Source: Janibacter cremeus (GTDB taxonomy: Bacteria > Actinomycetota > Actinomycetes > Actinomycetales > Dermatophilaceae). Taken from it: a stretch of 64,000 bases of DNA. The position numbers and the translations under genes are program-made. Under the pieces are notes generated by a model. It saw only the letters and a list, made by a program, of their open reading frames with translations, had not been told where the DNA came from and did not search any database. Positions 63,625 to 64,000 of this stretch are shown piece after piece (within the stretch, counting starts at the first letter, position 1; every line of letters begins with the position of its first letter). The stretch lies in the NCBI RefSeq assembly GCF_013409205.1, contig NZ_JACCAE010000001.1, positions 3,243,490 through 3,307,489 on the forward strand. The letters run 5' to 3'.

Positions 63625-64000
63625 ATGACGTCACCCCGTACCACTCGCTCCCTGATCCGGTTGGCCGCGGCCGGTAGCGCCGCACTGCTGCTGGCAGGAT
63701 GTGGCTCCTCGGGCGACTCCGGCGACGCGGACGAGTCCTCCACGTCCGCTGCCTCGGCGACATCCAGCACGTCGGCGTCCACGACGTCGCAGGCCCCGTC
63801 CGAGTCGAGCTCGACATCCACCAGCAGTGCTGCGCAGGAGCCGACGGTGACTCTGGATGCGCCCGACAGCGGTCAGCACAAGCCCACGATCCACAAGGGG
63901 CAGGGCGATGCGGTCATCGCGATCCGCCACCATCCGGCAGGTGCGCCGGTGCGCGCCGTGATCGTCAACAAGGGTGCGCAGGACTTCGACGTCGAGGTGA
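63625..64000 (+). CDS. lipoprotein, N-terminal part (runs off the window)
   Basis: 125 codons are visible and the frame is open at the end. The signal sequence RSLIRLAAAGSAALLLAGCG ends in a lipobox (LLAGC, Cys at about residue 26), followed by about 45 residues of Ser/Thr/Ala/Asp (a surface tether) and then a folded region (VTLDAPDSGQHKPTIHKGQG, AIRHHPAGAPVRAVIVNKG). It would be a membrane-anchored extracytoplasmic protein. No family recognised from this part. Confidence 0.8.
   Translation, partial: MTSPRTTRSLIRLAAAGSAALLLAGCGSSGDSGDADESSTSAASATSSTSASTTSQAPSESSSTSTSSAAQEPTVTLDAPDSGQHKPTIHKGQGDAVIAIRHHPAGAPVRAVIVNKGAQDFDVEV

Overview
The window is a 64 kb stretch of high-GC DNA from an actinobacterium. 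The marker genes agree: mshC for mycothiol, a GlgC/GlgA pair of the actinobacterial type, a mycobacterial-type FabG-FabI pair, DUF3099, DUF3090, DUF5703 and SCO1664-family genes, and a PAC2 protein. Gene content and order suit a member of the Micrococcales, possibly Intrasporangiaceae (for example Janibacter or a relative). That placement is an inference from gene content, with no database comparison.

Left core (1-11331): the end of an ABC exporter; a leftward overlapping group (DUF3099, small protein, SURF1); fabG-fabI for fatty acid synthesis; serB; glgC and glgA reading divergently for glycogen/alpha-glucan synthesis; a lone ABC ATPase; two coupled TSUP permeases; a TrmH-type RNA methyltransferase; a PEBP-family protein; and tRNA-Leu(GAG).

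Accessory region (about 11340-48800): an integrated, much rearranged island. It begins just after tRNA-Leu and is bracketed by a 65-bp imperfect direct repeat (58/65 matches) at 11341-11405 and 48736-48800. It holds a DDE transposase coupled to a degenerate tyrosine-recombinase-like protein, a complete type I restriction-modification locus (hsdM-hsdS-hsdR), an 844-residue zinc-finger/nuclease/HTH protein, an OLD-like ATPase with a TOPRIM-like region, a STAND-type P-loop NTPase, an AlbA_2 (Schlafen-like) protein and several unknown proteins. This has the look of a defence island. A metabolic operon (LysR regulator, CitMHS carrier, AtuA-family protein, AtuA ferredoxin-fold partner) lies in the middle.

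Insertion sequences have reworked the island. Two copies of one 1420-bp IS256-family element lie at 24861-26280 and 44009-45428. The second splits the STAND gene in frame with a clean 8-bp target duplication; the first lacks a duplication and truncates a small gene whose intact paralogue lies just beyond it. A third, different IS256-family element (34972-36381) has a frameshifted transposase. An ISL3-type structure (37978-41983) carries a GlxA/AraC-type regulator and a small monooxygenase between a 166-bp IS left end and a full IS, with one outer 8-bp target duplication, as expected of a composite transposon.

Right side (48888-64000): a DUF6629 membrane protein, an MFS carrier and an acyl-CoA-ligase-like enzyme may still be accessory. 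From about 53 kb the content looks like core genome: alpha/beta hydrolase, M20 peptidase, DUF5703, MFS, CorA, then the compact run phosphatase-DUF3090-SCO1664-mshC facing a PAC2 gene, an SDR oxidoreductase and the start of a lipoprotein gene.
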